A stretch of DNA of 64,000 bases from DATIXJ01 sp035518715 (GCA_035518715.1 DATIXJ010000015.1:1-64000); one strand, 5' to 3'; shown: positions 51,814 through 62,330, counted from the stretch's first letter. The notes: generated by a model from the sequence alone, not told the origin. Numbers and translations are program-made.

Positions 51814-53247
51814 ATGAACCATCGCTATACTTTCTTTTTCCTCTTTTGCCTCAGCACGTTTGTTATTTTTTCCTCGGCATCCGCTCAGACGTTCGACAAG
51901 TATTTTCACGATCAGACAATGCGCATCGATCTGTACCATGCCGGTACAAAAGGGACGGAGACCCTCAGTCTCGATAAGGTGTATGTGGAAGGTGCGTGGC
52001 CCGGGAGTATCATCAATCTTCTGGATACTCTCAATCTCGGCGAATACATCGTCCGGGTGTACGATCGTCAATCTGGTTCCCTGATTTATTCGCGGGGATA
52101 TTCCTGCCTCTTTAACGAATGGCAGACGACTGACGAAGCACTGGCGGGAGTGTACCGCACATTTCACGAAACCGTGAGGATCCCCTACCCGGAACGGCCG
52201 ATCCAGGTCACGATCAGCAAGCGCGATAAATACATGGATTTCCATGAGATGTTCTCTACGGCGATCGATCCGAATTCCCCGACCGAGATCCATCGCGAAA
52301 AATTCACTCCGCAATTTAAGGTCGTGCCTCTCGTTGAAAAAGGATCACCCCACGAGAAAGTCGACATCCTGGTCCTCGGCGACGGTTATCGAAAAGAAGA
52401 CCTTCCGAAGTTTCGCAATGATGCGAAACATTTTAACGACGTCATGTTTTCCACCAGCCCGTTCAAGGAACGGAAGGATGATTTCAATGTCTGGACGATC
52501 GAAGTCATTTCTCCCGATTCGGGGATCGATAAGCCCGACAAGAACATCTGGAAGCGGACGGCACTCGGGACGCAATACAACAGTTTCGGCTCGGCACGAT
52601 ACGTCCTTACCGACGAGAACCGCGCGCTCCGGGATATCGCCGGTGCCGCCCCGTACGATTTCATCATCATCCTTGTGAATGACGACCGGTACGGAGGCGG
52701 AGGAATCTACAATCTCTATTCCACGTGCTACGCGAACCCGGACAATCCTTCGCAGGCATGGGAACGAGACTACGTATATGTCCATGAATTCGGACACTCA
52801 TTTGCAGGCCTTGGAGATGAATATTATAGTTCGCAGGTATCGTACACGGATTTCTACCCCAAAGGGGTCGAACCCTGGGAACCGAATCTCACCGCTCTGA
52901 CCGATAAGGAACATCTCAAATGGAAGAAGTTTGTTTCGGACGGGATCGCGATTCCAACCCCGTGGGATAAATCGACTTACGACAGTCTCACCGGCGAGCA
53001 GAGGAAACTCGACCGGCTTGCTTCGGATTATTACGCCAAGCGCGAGCCGCTCTATCAGGCAGAGGAGAAGGTTCTGAGGAATCCGTCACTTGCAGGCAAG
53101 GTCGGAGCATTTGAGGGGGCGGGTTATTCTGCCACCGGCATCTATCGCCCATCGCTCGACTGCAGGATGTTTTCTCTCAGTCTCGTCGGCTTCGACCCGG
53201 TTTGTTCCGATGCCATATCGCGCGAGATCGATTTTTACGCCCACTGA
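51814..53247 (+). CDS. secreted M64-family (IgA peptidase-like) metallopeptidase
   Basis: The 477-residue protein has a signal peptide (FLFCLSTFVIFSSASAQ), an N-terminal beta domain of about 110 residues and the M64 catalytic domain. The latter has the zinc motif HEFGHSFAGLGDE: His324, Glu325, His328 and Asp335. VDILVLGDGYRKED at the start of the domain is typical of the family. The founding member cleaves immunoglobulin A, but most relatives are environmental proteases, and that is the likelier role here. AAGGAG lies 10 nt before the ATG. The DPP IV gene follows after 38 nt. Confidence 0.92.
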   Translation: MNHRYTFFFLFCLSTFVIFSSASAQTFDKYFHDQTMRIDLYHAGTKGTETLSLDKVYVEGAWPGSIINLLDTLNLGEYIVRVYDRQSGSLIYSRGYSCLFNEWQTTDEALAGVYRTFHETVRIPYPERPIQVTISKRDKYMDFHEMFSTAIDPNSPTEIHREKFTPQFKVVPLVEKGSPHEKVDILVLGDGYRKEDLPKFRNDAKHFNDVMFSTSPFKERKDDFNVWTIEVISPDSGIDKPDKNIWKRTALGTQYNSFGSARYVLTDENRALRDIAGAAPYDFIIILVNDDRYGGGGIYNLYSTCYANPDNPSQAWERDYVYVHEFGHSFAGLGDEYYSSQVSYTDFYPKGVEPWEPNLTALTDKEHLKWKKFVSDGIAIPTPWDKSTYDSLTGEQRKLDRLASDYYAKREPLYQAEEKVLRNPSLAGKVGAFEGAGYSATGIYRPSLDCRMFSLSLVGFDPVCSDAISREIDFYAH

Positions 53248-53285
53248 ACTCCAATCAAACACATCAATCATTCGGGATTCCGATC

Positions 53286-55484
53286 ATGAAATGTACGGTG
53301 CGTTCAAGAGCTCTCCTGTTTTCTTCCCTCATTCTGATCTTCTCGACCATCGTGGTGGCGGGGGCGAAGAAGCAACTTACTCTCGAAGATCTGACGTCGG
53401 GATTCAGATTCATCGGGCACCCTGTACGCGGATTACAGTGGATTGAAAAGGGTGAAGCGTATTCTTATCTGGAAACGGACACTTCCTCGAAGCACATCAA
53501 TATCTGGCGGTACGATGTCCGTTCGGGGAAGAAATCCATCGTTGTCGACGCCGCCAACCTCGTCGAGAAGAAAGGCGAGCGGCCGTTTGTCATCCGGAAC
53601 TATGCGTGGTCTCCCGATGAGTCGAAGATCCTCTTTACCGGGACGCTCCCTGCCCGCGCGGTAAAATCGGGGGGGAATTTCTATTTGTATGATGTGCAGA
53701 AGGGCGTCTTTTCCCCGCTGACGCGGACCGAAGCGGAGCAGATGAATGTGAAGTTTTCTCCGAATGGGAAGATGATCGGGTTTGTGCGCGCCAATAATCT
53801 CATGGTGCTGGATCTTGAGTCGGGAACGGAGATGCAGGTAACCTCCGACGGCTCCGAGCATGTTATGAACGGCCATTTCGACTGGGTGTATGAAGAGGAG
53901 TTCGGAATTATCGACGGGTGGCAGTGGTCGCCTGACAGCAAGTCGATTGCCTACTGGCATCTTGACGAAAACCGCGTGCCGGACTTCCCGATCATGAACT
54001 TCATCCCCCTTCGTCAGGAAATCACTCGCCAGCGATATCCGGTGCCGGGTGACCCGAATTCCATGGTTCGCATCGGCGTGGTCGCGATCGATTCAAAACA
54101 AACGGTCTGGATGGATCTCGGTGTGCCGTATGATTCTACGCAGGACCTCTATATCCCGCGCATCCGATGGACTCCGGACGGTCGCCTTCTTATCCAGCGC
54201 CTCAACCGCCATCAGAATCAGCTTGATCTACTCCTTGCGGATCCGACAACCGGGAAGTCAAAAATCCTCTTCACCGAAACCTCAGATACGTGGGTAAACG
54301 TCCTCAATGACGACGTTTGCCTGAAAAAAAGCGACCGGCTGCTTTGGTTGTCATCCCGTGACGGGTATACGCACCTCTATTTATATGATCTCGAGGGGAA
54401 GCTTCTCCAGCAATTGACGGCGGGAAAATGGGATGTTGATCACGTTGTCGGTGTGGATGAAGAAAAAGGGGTTGTGTACTTTATCGCAGACGTCACATCT
54501 CCGCTCGACCGGGACCTTTATTCGGTGAAGCTCACCGGCACAGGTTTCGCCCGGGTAACGAAGGAAACGGGCAATCATTCCATCAATCCGTCTCCGGGAA
54601 TGAAGTACTTCATCGATACGTATTCGGATGCGACGACTCCGGACCGCATTTCCATACTTTCAGAGAGCGGTTCCGTCATTCGTGTCCTTGATGACGGGAA
54701 GATACCCGCATTGTCAGATTACGATCTGAGCCCGCAGACCTTTTTCACCTTTACGACTTCCGATGGCGTCACGTTGAACGGATGGATGATCAAGCCAACC
54801 CAGTTCGACTCGACGAAAAAATATCCTGTGCTGATGGATGTCTATGGCGGACCCGGCTCGCAGACGGTGAGAAATTCGTGGGGAGGCGGCGGATCGCTCT
54901 GGAATCAGCTCCTCGCGGAAAAGGGGTATATCATTGCGAGCGTCGACGGGCGCGGAACAGGTGGGCGAGGGAGGGAGTTCGAGACCGTCACCTATAAACA
55001 TCTCGGAAAATGGGAGACGCACGACCAGATCGAAGGAGCAAAATTTCTTGCGTCCCTCCGCTATGTTGACCCGGCGAGAATTGGAATAACGGGAGGAAGT
55101 TATGGCGGGTATATGACGCTGATGTGCATCCTGCAGGGAGCGGATGTCTTTAAGGCCGGAATTGCCGTCTCGTCGGTTACCAGCTGGAAATTTTATGATA
55201 CGATCTACACCGAACGGTATATGGAAACGCCGGCGGAAAATCCGGACGGATATGAAGAATCTTCGCCGCTGACCTATGCCGATAAGCTCAAAGGAAAACT
55301 GCTGATCATTCACGGAACTGATGATGATAACGTCCATATGTCGAATACCATCACGATGATCGATCGTCTCGTGAAGCAGAATAAGGTTTTCCAAACCGCA
55401 CTCTATCCCGGAAGCAAGCATGGGATCAGTCAGCGGCTCGACTATTATCGCACATTGCTCGATTTTATTCAGGAGAATTTATAA
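53286..55484 (+). CDS. dipeptidyl peptidase IV (S9B)
   Basis: The 732-residue protein has a signal sequence (LLFSSLILIFSTIVVAG), an eight-bladed propeller region with the substrate-anchoring glutamates in DWVYEEEFGI and a C-terminal alpha/beta hydrolase. The serine is Ser605 in GGSYGGYMTL, the aspartate is in HGTDDDNVH and the histidine in GSKHGIS. It removes X-Pro or X-Ala dipeptides from peptide N-termini. The frame is open to 53202, inside the M64 gene, but the ATG at 53286 gives the signal peptide. Confidence 0.94.
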   Translation: MKCTVRSRALLFSSLILIFSTIVVAGAKKQLTLEDLTSGFRFIGHPVRGLQWIEKGEAYSYLETDTSSKHINIWRYDVRSGKKSIVVDAANLVEKKGERPFVIRNYAWSPDESKILFTGTLPARAVKSGGNFYLYDVQKGVFSPLTRTEAEQMNVKFSPNGKMIGFVRANNLMVLDLESGTEMQVTSDGSEHVMNGHFDWVYEEEFGIIDGWQWSPDSKSIAYWHLDENRVPDFPIMNFIPLRQEITRQRYPVPGDPNSMVRIGVVAIDSKQTVWMDLGVPYDSTQDLYIPRIRWTPDGRLLIQRLNRHQNQLDLLLADPTTGKSKILFTETSDTWVNVLNDDVCLKKSDRLLWLSSRDGYTHLYLYDLEGKLLQQLTAGKWDVDHVVGVDEEKGVVYFIADVTSPLDRDLYSVKLTGTGFARVTKETGNHSINPSPGMKYFIDTYSDATTPDRISILSESGSVIRVLDDGKIPALSDYDLSPQTFFTFTTSDGVTLNGWMIKPTQFDSTKKYPVLMDVYGGPGSQTVRNSWGGGGSLWNQLLAEKGYIIASVDGRGTGGRGREFETVTYKHLGKWETHDQIEGAKFLASLRYVDPARIGITGGSYGGYMTLMCILQGADVFKAGIAVSSVTSWKFYDTIYTERYMETPAENPDGYEESSPLTYADKLKGKLLIIHGTDDDNVHMSNTITMIDRLVKQNKVFQTALYPGSKHGISQRLDYYRTLLDFIQENL

Positions 55485-55509
55485 TTCCGTGCTGAAATTG
55501 AACTTGCCG

Positions 55510-57603
55510 ATGGTGCGCCGCAGTCTGCCGCTCCTCGGATGTTTGCTTGTCTGTACGCTGCAAGGTCGTTCTCAGCAACTCACATGGAATGATCTGAACG
55601 GTGTGCCCGGCGTGACCTTCCTCGACCAGACGCTCGACGGGAAATGTTACGGAGTTTCCGGGACGAGAATCTACACCTCGACCGATGACGGTGTTGTGTG
55701 GAACCGCCCCGCTCCGGTTACCGGATCGGTGGAGCTTTTTTACACAAATGGTACGGAACTCGTGGTGAGCCGGTTTGTTGGAGGACCGTATCCGCATCAG
55801 GTCTTTACCTCCACGGACGAAGGCACGACGTGGAACCTCGTTTTTTATGAGCCGACACCGATCTTCGCAAGTCTCTTCGGGGATTTCTTCCTTTCGGATT
55901 CCGGGGCGTTGTATGCGTTCCATGGGGTCACCACTGTCTCCTCACAGCTGTTCCGGTTGCGACCGGGCACTTCCTCGCAGTCAGGCACCTTTATCCCGAT
56001 CGGAAATCCGGTGCAGGGGTTTCCCACTGTTTACGCGATCGATCACGCAAACGTGATCTATGCCGGTGACCCATCAAGCGGGCTCTATCGCACAACGGAT
56101 TTCGGAACGACTTGGACACTTTCACTCCCGTATGCGGTAAATGCGATCATGCCGAAACCAGGGAATTTCATGGTTGTCGCTGCCGATTCCACGCCATCCC
56201 TCGACGGCGGAGTCTTTGTTTCAAACAATCATGGAGTCACATGGACGAATGTGGGGCTCCCCGAAACGCACTTCACCGCTATCGATGCCGATTCCGCCGG
56301 GAACATCCTTGCCTCCACATTCCTCGGATCGTACTATTATACTGCCTCCACCCAGTCGTGGAACTTCGTCGGACCCGTGGAGCGGTCACTCTCCGCAGTG
56401 TTTATCACCCGTGAGGGCGTGCTTCTTTCAGCAAGCGCCGATGACGGAGTCTTCCGTTCGACCGATAAGGGAAATTCCTGGTCACTTAACGGCCCCCGGA
56501 ATCAGGACGTGAGTGCTTCGATCGAGCTCCCCTCGGGTACAATACTCGCCGGTTCCCTTGGCTCCAGAATTTTCACCTCAGTCAACGCCGGACTGAGCTG
56601 GCAGCAGTCGGCGGCAGGCACGGTGGCCGATTACGTTTACTCGTTCCTCCTGTACGGAGCGAAGGTGCTTGCCAGTACCGATCAGGGGCTCTTTTCCTCG
56701 AACGATGAGGGGCAGCATTGGACAAATATCTCCTCTTCGCAGGTCTCGGGCTCCGCATTTGCCGTGACCTCGACTCCCGACGGGGCGCTCTTCATAGCAA
56801 CGAACTTCGGGGTTTACGCTTCGAGGGACGGCGGTGCAAGCTGGGGTCCATCCGGACTCTCCTCCTCACGTGTGAATTCTCTTGTTTCGGATCCGGCGGG
56901 GAATCTGTATGCTGCAACTTCCATCGATGGAATCTTCGTGTCGTCGGATGGAGGCGGTACCTGGTCGAGCCGTGGCCTGGTGCGAAATGATATTCAGTCT
57001 CTCGCCGTAAACAGCAGGGGAGAGATCTTCGTTGGCGTCTACGGCGGCATCTTCAAATCGACTGATCTCCCGAATGGCTGGGGTATGGTCCCGTTTACAA
57101 ATGATTATGTCTACGCGCTTTCCGTCAATTCGTTTGACCAGGTTTACGCCGGCACGTTGAGCGGCGTGTACGCGTCGGTGGATGGGAATTCGTTCACCGG
57201 TGCTGGAATGACGGGGAATACTGTTCTGAGTCTCTCCTTCGGTCCCGACAACCGGGTTTTTGCAGGGGTCTATCAGGGCGGGCTGTCGCAGAGCGCCCAG
57301 GCAGTCACTGAAGTCAGGACGGGCAATTCTGATTTTCCGAAATCCTTTACGCTCGGCCAGAATTACCCGAACCCGTTTAATCCGACAACAACAGTTGAGT
57401 TCGAGATTGCGAAGCTTGGTCCTGTCTCGCTCAAGATATTTGATATTCTGGGAAATGAGGTTGCGACGCTGTTGAACCGCAGGTTGATTCCGGGCCGGTA
57501 TACAGTTCAGTGGAACGCTGCACATGCCGCATCGGGAACATATTACTACCGGCTCTCAACAACCGCATCCACGGAAGTGAAAAAGATGGTTCTTGTCCGA
57601 TGA
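55510..57603 (+). CDS. large secreted propeller-like protein with T9SS-type sorting domain
   Basis: The 697-residue protein has a signal peptide (RRSLPLLGCLLVCTLQGRSQ) and about a dozen Asp-box-like repeats (TSTDDGVVW, TSTDEGTTW, RTTDFGTTW, RSTDKGNSW, SSNDEGQHW, ASRDGGASW, SSDGGGTW). It ends in a type A sorting domain starting GQNYPNPFNPTTTVEFEIA and ending TEVKKMVLVR. A GTG at 55489 is an alternative start with AGGAGA upstream. It follows the DPP IV gene closely and is a paralogue of the protein at 38772 in layout. Surface location is likely; the ligand is unknown. Confidence 0.88.
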   Translation: MVRRSLPLLGCLLVCTLQGRSQQLTWNDLNGVPGVTFLDQTLDGKCYGVSGTRIYTSTDDGVVWNRPAPVTGSVELFYTNGTELVVSRFVGGPYPHQVFTSTDEGTTWNLVFYEPTPIFASLFGDFFLSDSGALYAFHGVTTVSSQLFRLRPGTSSQSGTFIPIGNPVQGFPTVYAIDHANVIYAGDPSSGLYRTTDFGTTWTLSLPYAVNAIMPKPGNFMVVAADSTPSLDGGVFVSNNHGVTWTNVGLPETHFTAIDADSAGNILASTFLGSYYYTASTQSWNFVGPVERSLSAVFITREGVLLSASADDGVFRSTDKGNSWSLNGPRNQDVSASIELPSGTILAGSLGSRIFTSVNAGLSWQQSAAGTVADYVYSFLLYGAKVLASTDQGLFSSNDEGQHWTNISSSQVSGSAFAVTSTPDGALFIATNFGVYASRDGGASWGPSGLSSSRVNSLVSDPAGNLYAATSIDGIFVSSDGGGTWSSRGLVRNDIQSLAVNSRGEIFVGVYGGIFKSTDLPNGWGMVPFTNDYVYALSVNSFDQVYAGTLSGVYASVDGNSFTGAGMTGNTVLSLSFGPDNRVFAGVYQGGLSQSAQAVTEVRTGNSDFPKSFTLGQNYPNPFNPTTTVEFEIAKLGPVSLKIFDILGNEVATLLNRRLIPGRYTVQWNAAHAASGTYYYRLSTTASTEVKKMVLVR

Positions 57604-57607
57604 AATT

Positions 57608-57636
57608 TTGATTCTCTGCAGGGTTTTTGGTATAAT
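57608..57636 (+). promoter_or_regulatory. promoter of lysS
   Basis: TTGATT, 17 nt and a perfect TATAAT, 35 nt before the lysS ATG. Confidence 0.65.
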
Positions 57637-57671
57637 TTTTTACCCGTAAGTATTCACGCATCCACATCATC

Positions 57672-59204
57672 ATGAACGCTGGTCAGGAACATTCTCCCGG
57701 GGAACATCACGCCGAAGAGTTGAATTCCCTGATGGCCCGGAGACGGGAAGAGCTTCAGGAACTTCTCCGCCGCGGCATCAACCCCTATCCGTATGAATTT
57801 TCGCGGACCGATTTTTCGGCATCCGTCATCCGAGATTTTTCCGAAAGCACACCTCCCAGGACAGTCTCTCTCGCCGGCCGGATCATCTCTCTCCGTCGGA
57901 TGGGGAAGGCATCGTTCTGTCATCTCCTTGATTCCGAAGGAAGAATACAGCTCTATATGAGAAGTGATGATCTTGGTGCGATGTATGATGCATTCAAGCT
58001 TCTCGATATCGGGGATACGATCGGTGTCACGGGGTTTGTCTTCAAAACAAAAATGGGGGAGGTATCCGTACACGTCAAGGAGCTCGCACTCCTCGCAAAA
58101 TCACTCCGTCCGCTACCGATCGTGAAGGAAAAAGTCGATGAGACGGGAAATAAAGTTGTCTATGATCCGTTTGCAGACAAGGAGCTGAGATACCGTCAGC
58201 GGTACGTTGACCTGGTTGTGAATCCGTCGGTGCGTGAGGTATTTGTCAAGCGCAGCAGGATCTATCAGTCGATCAGGAAATTTTTCGATGCCCGGGGATA
58301 CGTTGAGGTCGAGACACCAATACTCCAGCCGATGTATGGGGGGGCGTTTGCGCGACCATTTGTGACGCATCACAATACGCTCGACATGGATCTTTTTCTC
58401 CGGATTGCGGATGAGCTCTACCTGAAGCGTCTTATTGTGGGAGGATTCGACGGAGTATATGAATTTGCCAAAGATTTCCGGAATGAAGGCATGGACAAAT
58501 CCCATAATCCGGAATTCACGATGCTGGAAGTGTACGTGGCATACAAAGATTACCGGTGGATGATGGACTTTGTTGAAGAGCTTGTCAGCACGGTTGGGAA
58601 GGAAGTGAACGGATCGACGCGATGGACTGTCGGTGAGCATGAGATCAATTTCGCACCCCCATGGAAGCGGGTGACGATGTATGAAGCGATCCGGGAGCAT
58701 ACCGGGAAGGATCTTCGCGGAAAATCGGAGGACGAGCTTACAAAGATCGCGCACTCCCTCCATGTCGATCTGGAACCGGGTGCCGGAACCGGCACGATAA
58801 TCGACGAGATTTTCAGTGCAAAAGTCGAGCCGCATCTCATACAGCCGACCTTCATCACCGACTACCCGATGGAAATGTCGCCGCTCGCCAAGAAGCACCG
58901 CACTGAGCCGGGACTTGTCGAACGATTCGAAGTGATTGTCAACGGCCAGGAACTCTGCAATGCGTTCAGTGAACTGAATGATCCTCTCGATCAGCGCCGC
59001 CGTTTTGAAGAACAGATGAAACTGCGCGCCCGCGGCAACGAGGAAGCCCAGCCGCTTGATGAAGATTATCTGCGGGCACTGGAATATGGCATGCCTCCTA
59101 CTGCCGGACTCGGAATTGGCATCGATCGGCTCACCATGATTCTCACCAATCAGGATTCGATCCGCGACGTCATCTTCTTCCCACAAATGAAAGCCGAGAA
59201 GTAG
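57672..59204 (+). CDS. lysS: lysyl-tRNA synthetase (class II)
   Basis: The 510-residue synthetase has the OB-fold anticodon domain (SLAGRIISLRRMGKASFCHL) and the class II motifs: motif 2 around FRNEGMDKSHNPEFTMLEVY and motif 3 GLGIGIDRLTMILTN. The length is normal. It is not the short EpmA paralogue that modifies EF-P, because the anticodon domain is present. The TonB receptor gene begins 2 nt after its stop, so the two may share a transcript. Confidence 0.96.
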   Translation: MNAGQEHSPGEHHAEELNSLMARRREELQELLRRGINPYPYEFSRTDFSASVIRDFSESTPPRTVSLAGRIISLRRMGKASFCHLLDSEGRIQLYMRSDDLGAMYDAFKLLDIGDTIGVTGFVFKTKMGEVSVHVKELALLAKSLRPLPIVKEKVDETGNKVVYDPFADKELRYRQRYVDLVVNPSVREVFVKRSRIYQSIRKFFDARGYVEVETPILQPMYGGAFARPFVTHHNTLDMDLFLRIADELYLKRLIVGGFDGVYEFAKDFRNEGMDKSHNPEFTMLEVYVAYKDYRWMMDFVEELVSTVGKEVNGSTRWTVGEHEINFAPPWKRVTMYEAIREHTGKDLRGKSEDELTKIAHSLHVDLEPGAGTGTIIDEIFSAKVEPHLIQPTFITDYPMEMSPLAKKHRTEPGLVERFEVIVNGQELCNAFSELNDPLDQRRRFEEQMKLRARGNEEAQPLDEDYLRALEYGMPPTAGLGIGIDRLTMILTNQDSIRDVIFFPQMKAEK

Positions 59205-59206
59205 CG

Positions 59207-61732
59207 ATGCGGAAGATCCTGATCGTGCTCCTTTGCTGGTGGTGGGCGGCAACTCTTGCCCGTGCCGGCACGAGCGGAATTCTCGAAGGCAGTGTCACCG
59301 ATAAGGATACCAAGGAACCCCTCGTCGGTGTGACCGTCCTGATTACCGGTACGACCCTGGGTGCGGCAACCGACGCCGAGGGTCATTTTATGATCAACAA
59401 CCTCGAAGCCGGTACGTACGACGTCAAATTCTCGATCGTCGGATATCAGTCGCTCATCTACCGGAAAGTGAACGTCCGGCAGGATCTACGGACGCGCATC
59501 TCTATCGAGCTGGTACAGTCCGCGGTGCAGCTGATGGAAATGGATGTGACCGCCGAACGCCCCCTGATCGAGAAGGATGTGACCGGTACCGATTATTCCA
59601 TCGGGAACTCTCAGGTGGATAAGCTGCCGGTGCGCGATGTGCAGGATCTTATCACGCTCTTCCCGAGCGTCACCGCGGAAGGAAATGTGCGCGGAGGGAA
59701 ATCGACCGAAGTGGTCTATATGGTCGACGGACTGCCGCTCCAGGATCAGGTGGGCGGAGGACTCGGCGGTTCGTTGCCGAAAAGCGCCATCACGGAGTTT
59801 TCCATGCAGTCGGGCGGCTTCGATGCCGAATACGGCAATGCACTTTCCGGTGTCGTGAATATTGTTACCCGCCGCGGCGGTGACAAGCAGACGCTCCTCA
59901 TCCGTGGCGAGAAAGATGACTTTCTTCCCACGTCGATGGATCAGCAGACAAACCGCCAGACGGAAACCGAGCTGACGCTTTCGGGTCCCATCATACCTGA
60001 GCGGCTCCATTATTTTTCTGCAAACACGTTTCAGTGGAGCGATACCCGATGGTGGCAGGATTTTGACAAGTTCTTCAATTCACCGGTGAGCTCCGATTAC
60101 AGCGGCATGGGCAAGCTCGATTACACTCTTTCGTCAAATATTCTGCTTACCGGAGAAGAAGTCTATTCGTTGCGGGACTGGCGGGATTATGAATTCAGCT
60201 GGAGATTCAATCTGACCGGCCTGCCTCCGGAACACCGCTCAACGTTCCGCACGACCGCAATACTCTCGCACACCGTTTCCGACAAGATCCATTATACCGC
60301 GAGCCTGAGTGATTATTATCTCCGGTCGCAATTAGGAAACAGCAAGTCGGACATCAACCTCACGCCGTATCAGTACGATTTCTTTCTGGAGTACATCACC
60401 TCCGGGAGTGAAGCATACTGGGGAGATACGCGGCAGCATATTTATACCGGCAAGAACGACTGGGTCATCCAACCTAATCCGCACAACGTTCTGAAATTCG
60501 GATTTGAGTTCAATCAGTACGATATCTCATCCGACGTCATCAAATATGAGCCGCAGACGACCTATTTTGGAAAGATCATTCCGGACGCGCCGCTGCTTAA
60601 TTATAGCGACAGCTACCACTATTTCCCGCGCACCGGGAGTCTCTATCTCCAGGATAAGCTGGAGGTTGAAAAGGACGGCGCCGTCGTGAATCTCGGCTTC
60701 CGGTGGGATTTCATGGATCCGCGCAGCCAGCGTCCCGTGGTTGAGTACACAACGCCGGACAGCAGCAGCGGGCAGTACCAGTCGCAGGTGACGCAATATG
60801 TTCCGGCATCGATCAAACAGCAGATTAGCCCGCGGATGGGATTGTCGTTTCCGCTTGCGTGGAACATGTTGATCACGATGAACTACGGGCATTATTTTCA
60901 ATTCCCGCTCTTCGATTATCTCTACTCGGGAACCAACCCGCAGCAGCTGAAGAACGGCGTGAGCGTGCTTGTGGGAAACCCGGATCTCAAACCCGAACGG
61001 ACACATGCATGGGAGATCAGTCTGAAATACGGGTTGGATGAACGCACGCTGCTGACCTTCACGTATTTCAAGAAAGAATTTATCGACCAGATCGATTCAA
61101 AGACTTTTCTCCCGTCGAAAGCGCGGCTTGCCGGAGATTTCGGCTATGCCGAGTATATCAACAACGCGTTTGCAAATGCCGAAGGGCTGGAAGTGGTCCT
61201 CATGAGAACTCATGATGAACATTTGAGCGGATCGATTTCCTACTCCCTGATGCGGACCGAAGGCGTGAGCGATTATGTCAACCAGGGAATCAACCTCCAG
61301 CAGTGGGGGTTTCCGGTTCTCAACGAACCGTATCCGCTGAGCTGGGATCAGCTGCATACCGTCAAGGTCACTGCGGATGCGCTGCTTCCGGGGGATATTG
61401 TCTGCAATGTGCTCTGGTCTTTTAATACGGGTCGACCATATACATATTATCCGACAAAAGACGGCTACACTCCGGTGGATTCAACCGTTCCGTTTATACC
61501 GAACAACGCGCGCCTTCCCGGGAGCAGCACGGTAAATTTAAAATTCTCAAAGAAGTTCGCCTTTGGCAATATTTCCGGGCTGATGCTTTATGCCGACATC
61601 CAGAATCTTTTCAACGCCCTGAATCCCAAATGGGCGGATTCAAACGGTCGCATTGGGGGACAACTCGGAGATCCTTCGGCGTATTATGACCCTCGCAGGG
61701 TTATGGTTGGATTGCGATATGAAATGCAGTAA
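59207..61732 (+). CDS. TonB-dependent receptor with carboxypeptidase-like N-terminal domain
   Basis: The 841-residue outer-membrane protein has a signal peptide, a CarboxypepD_reg-like domain at about 22-100 (GSVTDKDTKEPLVGVTVLI, TDAEGHFMINNLEAGTYDV), a plug domain at about 115-225 (VYMVDGLPLQD, YGNALSGVVNIVTRRGG) and a 22-strand-type barrel to the end. It takes up a large ligand with energy from TonB; no SusD partner is next to it, so it need not be a glycan system. The last residues, LRYEMQ, lack a terminal Phe. The lipoprotein gene overlaps its end by 14 nt. Confidence 0.92.
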   Translation: MRKILIVLLCWWWAATLARAGTSGILEGSVTDKDTKEPLVGVTVLITGTTLGAATDAEGHFMINNLEAGTYDVKFSIVGYQSLIYRKVNVRQDLRTRISIELVQSAVQLMEMDVTAERPLIEKDVTGTDYSIGNSQVDKLPVRDVQDLITLFPSVTAEGNVRGGKSTEVVYMVDGLPLQDQVGGGLGGSLPKSAITEFSMQSGGFDAEYGNALSGVVNIVTRRGGDKQTLLIRGEKDDFLPTSMDQQTNRQTETELTLSGPIIPERLHYFSANTFQWSDTRWWQDFDKFFNSPVSSDYSGMGKLDYTLSSNILLTGEEVYSLRDWRDYEFSWRFNLTGLPPEHRSTFRTTAILSHTVSDKIHYTASLSDYYLRSQLGNSKSDINLTPYQYDFFLEYITSGSEAYWGDTRQHIYTGKNDWVIQPNPHNVLKFGFEFNQYDISSDVIKYEPQTTYFGKIIPDAPLLNYSDSYHYFPRTGSLYLQDKLEVEKDGAVVNLGFRWDFMDPRSQRPVVEYTTPDSSSGQYQSQVTQYVPASIKQQISPRMGLSFPLAWNMLITMNYGHYFQFPLFDYLYSGTNPQQLKNGVSVLVGNPDLKPERTHAWEISLKYGLDERTLLTFTYFKKEFIDQIDSKTFLPSKARLAGDFGYAEYINNAFANAEGLEVVLMRTHDEHLSGSISYSLMRTEGVSDYVNQGINLQQWGFPVLNEPYPLSWDQLHTVKVTADALLPGDIVCNVLWSFNTGRPYTYYPTKDGYTPVDSTVPFIPNNARLPGSSTVNLKFSKKFAFGNISGLMLYADIQNLFNALNPKWADSNGRIGGQLGDPSAYYDPRRVMVGLRYEMQ

Positions 61733-62330
61733 GCGCAGTATCATCCTCATCGGAGCATTGCTTCCGGTTCTGCTGAACCTGTCGTGCAAGGAGAGTCTTC
61801 CCACGTACGTGGCGCCGACCAATGTGCTCTCGCTGAGTGTCGGTTCCATTGAACAGCTCAACGATCATCTTGCACCGCCCGGCAACCAGAAGATTCAGCT
61901 CACGATCGATGGTGCCAACACCTTTAACGAGGTATTCGAAGATACGGTCGACTTCAAAGGCTCGGTCAGAATCTGGTGGCTCCGGAAACCCGACAAATTC
62001 AAGACGATCTATCTTTCGCAGAAAAATCTTTCAGATCCGACGCTCGTCCAAGATGGTAAGATGATGCTTGTGCCGGGGCAGCATTTTTCGATGGATCTGG
62101 TGTGGAACCTCCGGTCGGATGCAGGCGAATACCTTCCGGCCGACATGGATTACGTCAATCTGCGTCAGCGCTATTGCGATCCCAATGTCCGATGCTCCAA
62201 CCCTGAGACGTTCGTTGTGGAAGTATCACTGAACGTCTATGACCGGCTTGGTTACATTTCTGCTCCTGCCGCCCAGTTCACGTTCATCGGGAGAGTTTGC
62301 GATGTCCAGGGGTATCCTCCCTGCGATTAG
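61719..62330 (+). CDS. putative lipoprotein of unknown function
   Basis: The 203-residue protein has a hydrophobic signal followed by LNLSC, so Cys23 may be lipidated although the lipobox is loose. The mature part is mostly beta, with RIWWLRKPDKFKTIYLS and late cysteines (RYCDPNVRCSNPE, CDVQGYPPCD). The start overlaps the receptor gene by 14 nt, so the lipoprotein probably works with the receptor at the outer membrane. A start further upstream inside the receptor gene would lack a signal. Confidence 0.7.
   Translation: MKCSKRSIILIGALLPVLLNLSCKESLPTYVAPTNVLSLSVGSIEQLNDHLAPPGNQKIQLTIDGANTFNEVFEDTVDFKGSVRIWWLRKPDKFKTIYLSQKNLSDPTLVQDGKMMLVPGQHFSMDLVWNLRSDAGEYLPADMDYVNLRQRYCDPNVRCSNPETFVVEVSLNVYDRLGYISAPAAQFTFIGRVCDVQGYPPCD

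Noticed and set aside
58113..59252. 379-codon minus-strand frame opposite lysS
   Set aside because: lysS is certain on the plus strand and the opposite frame shows no family features.
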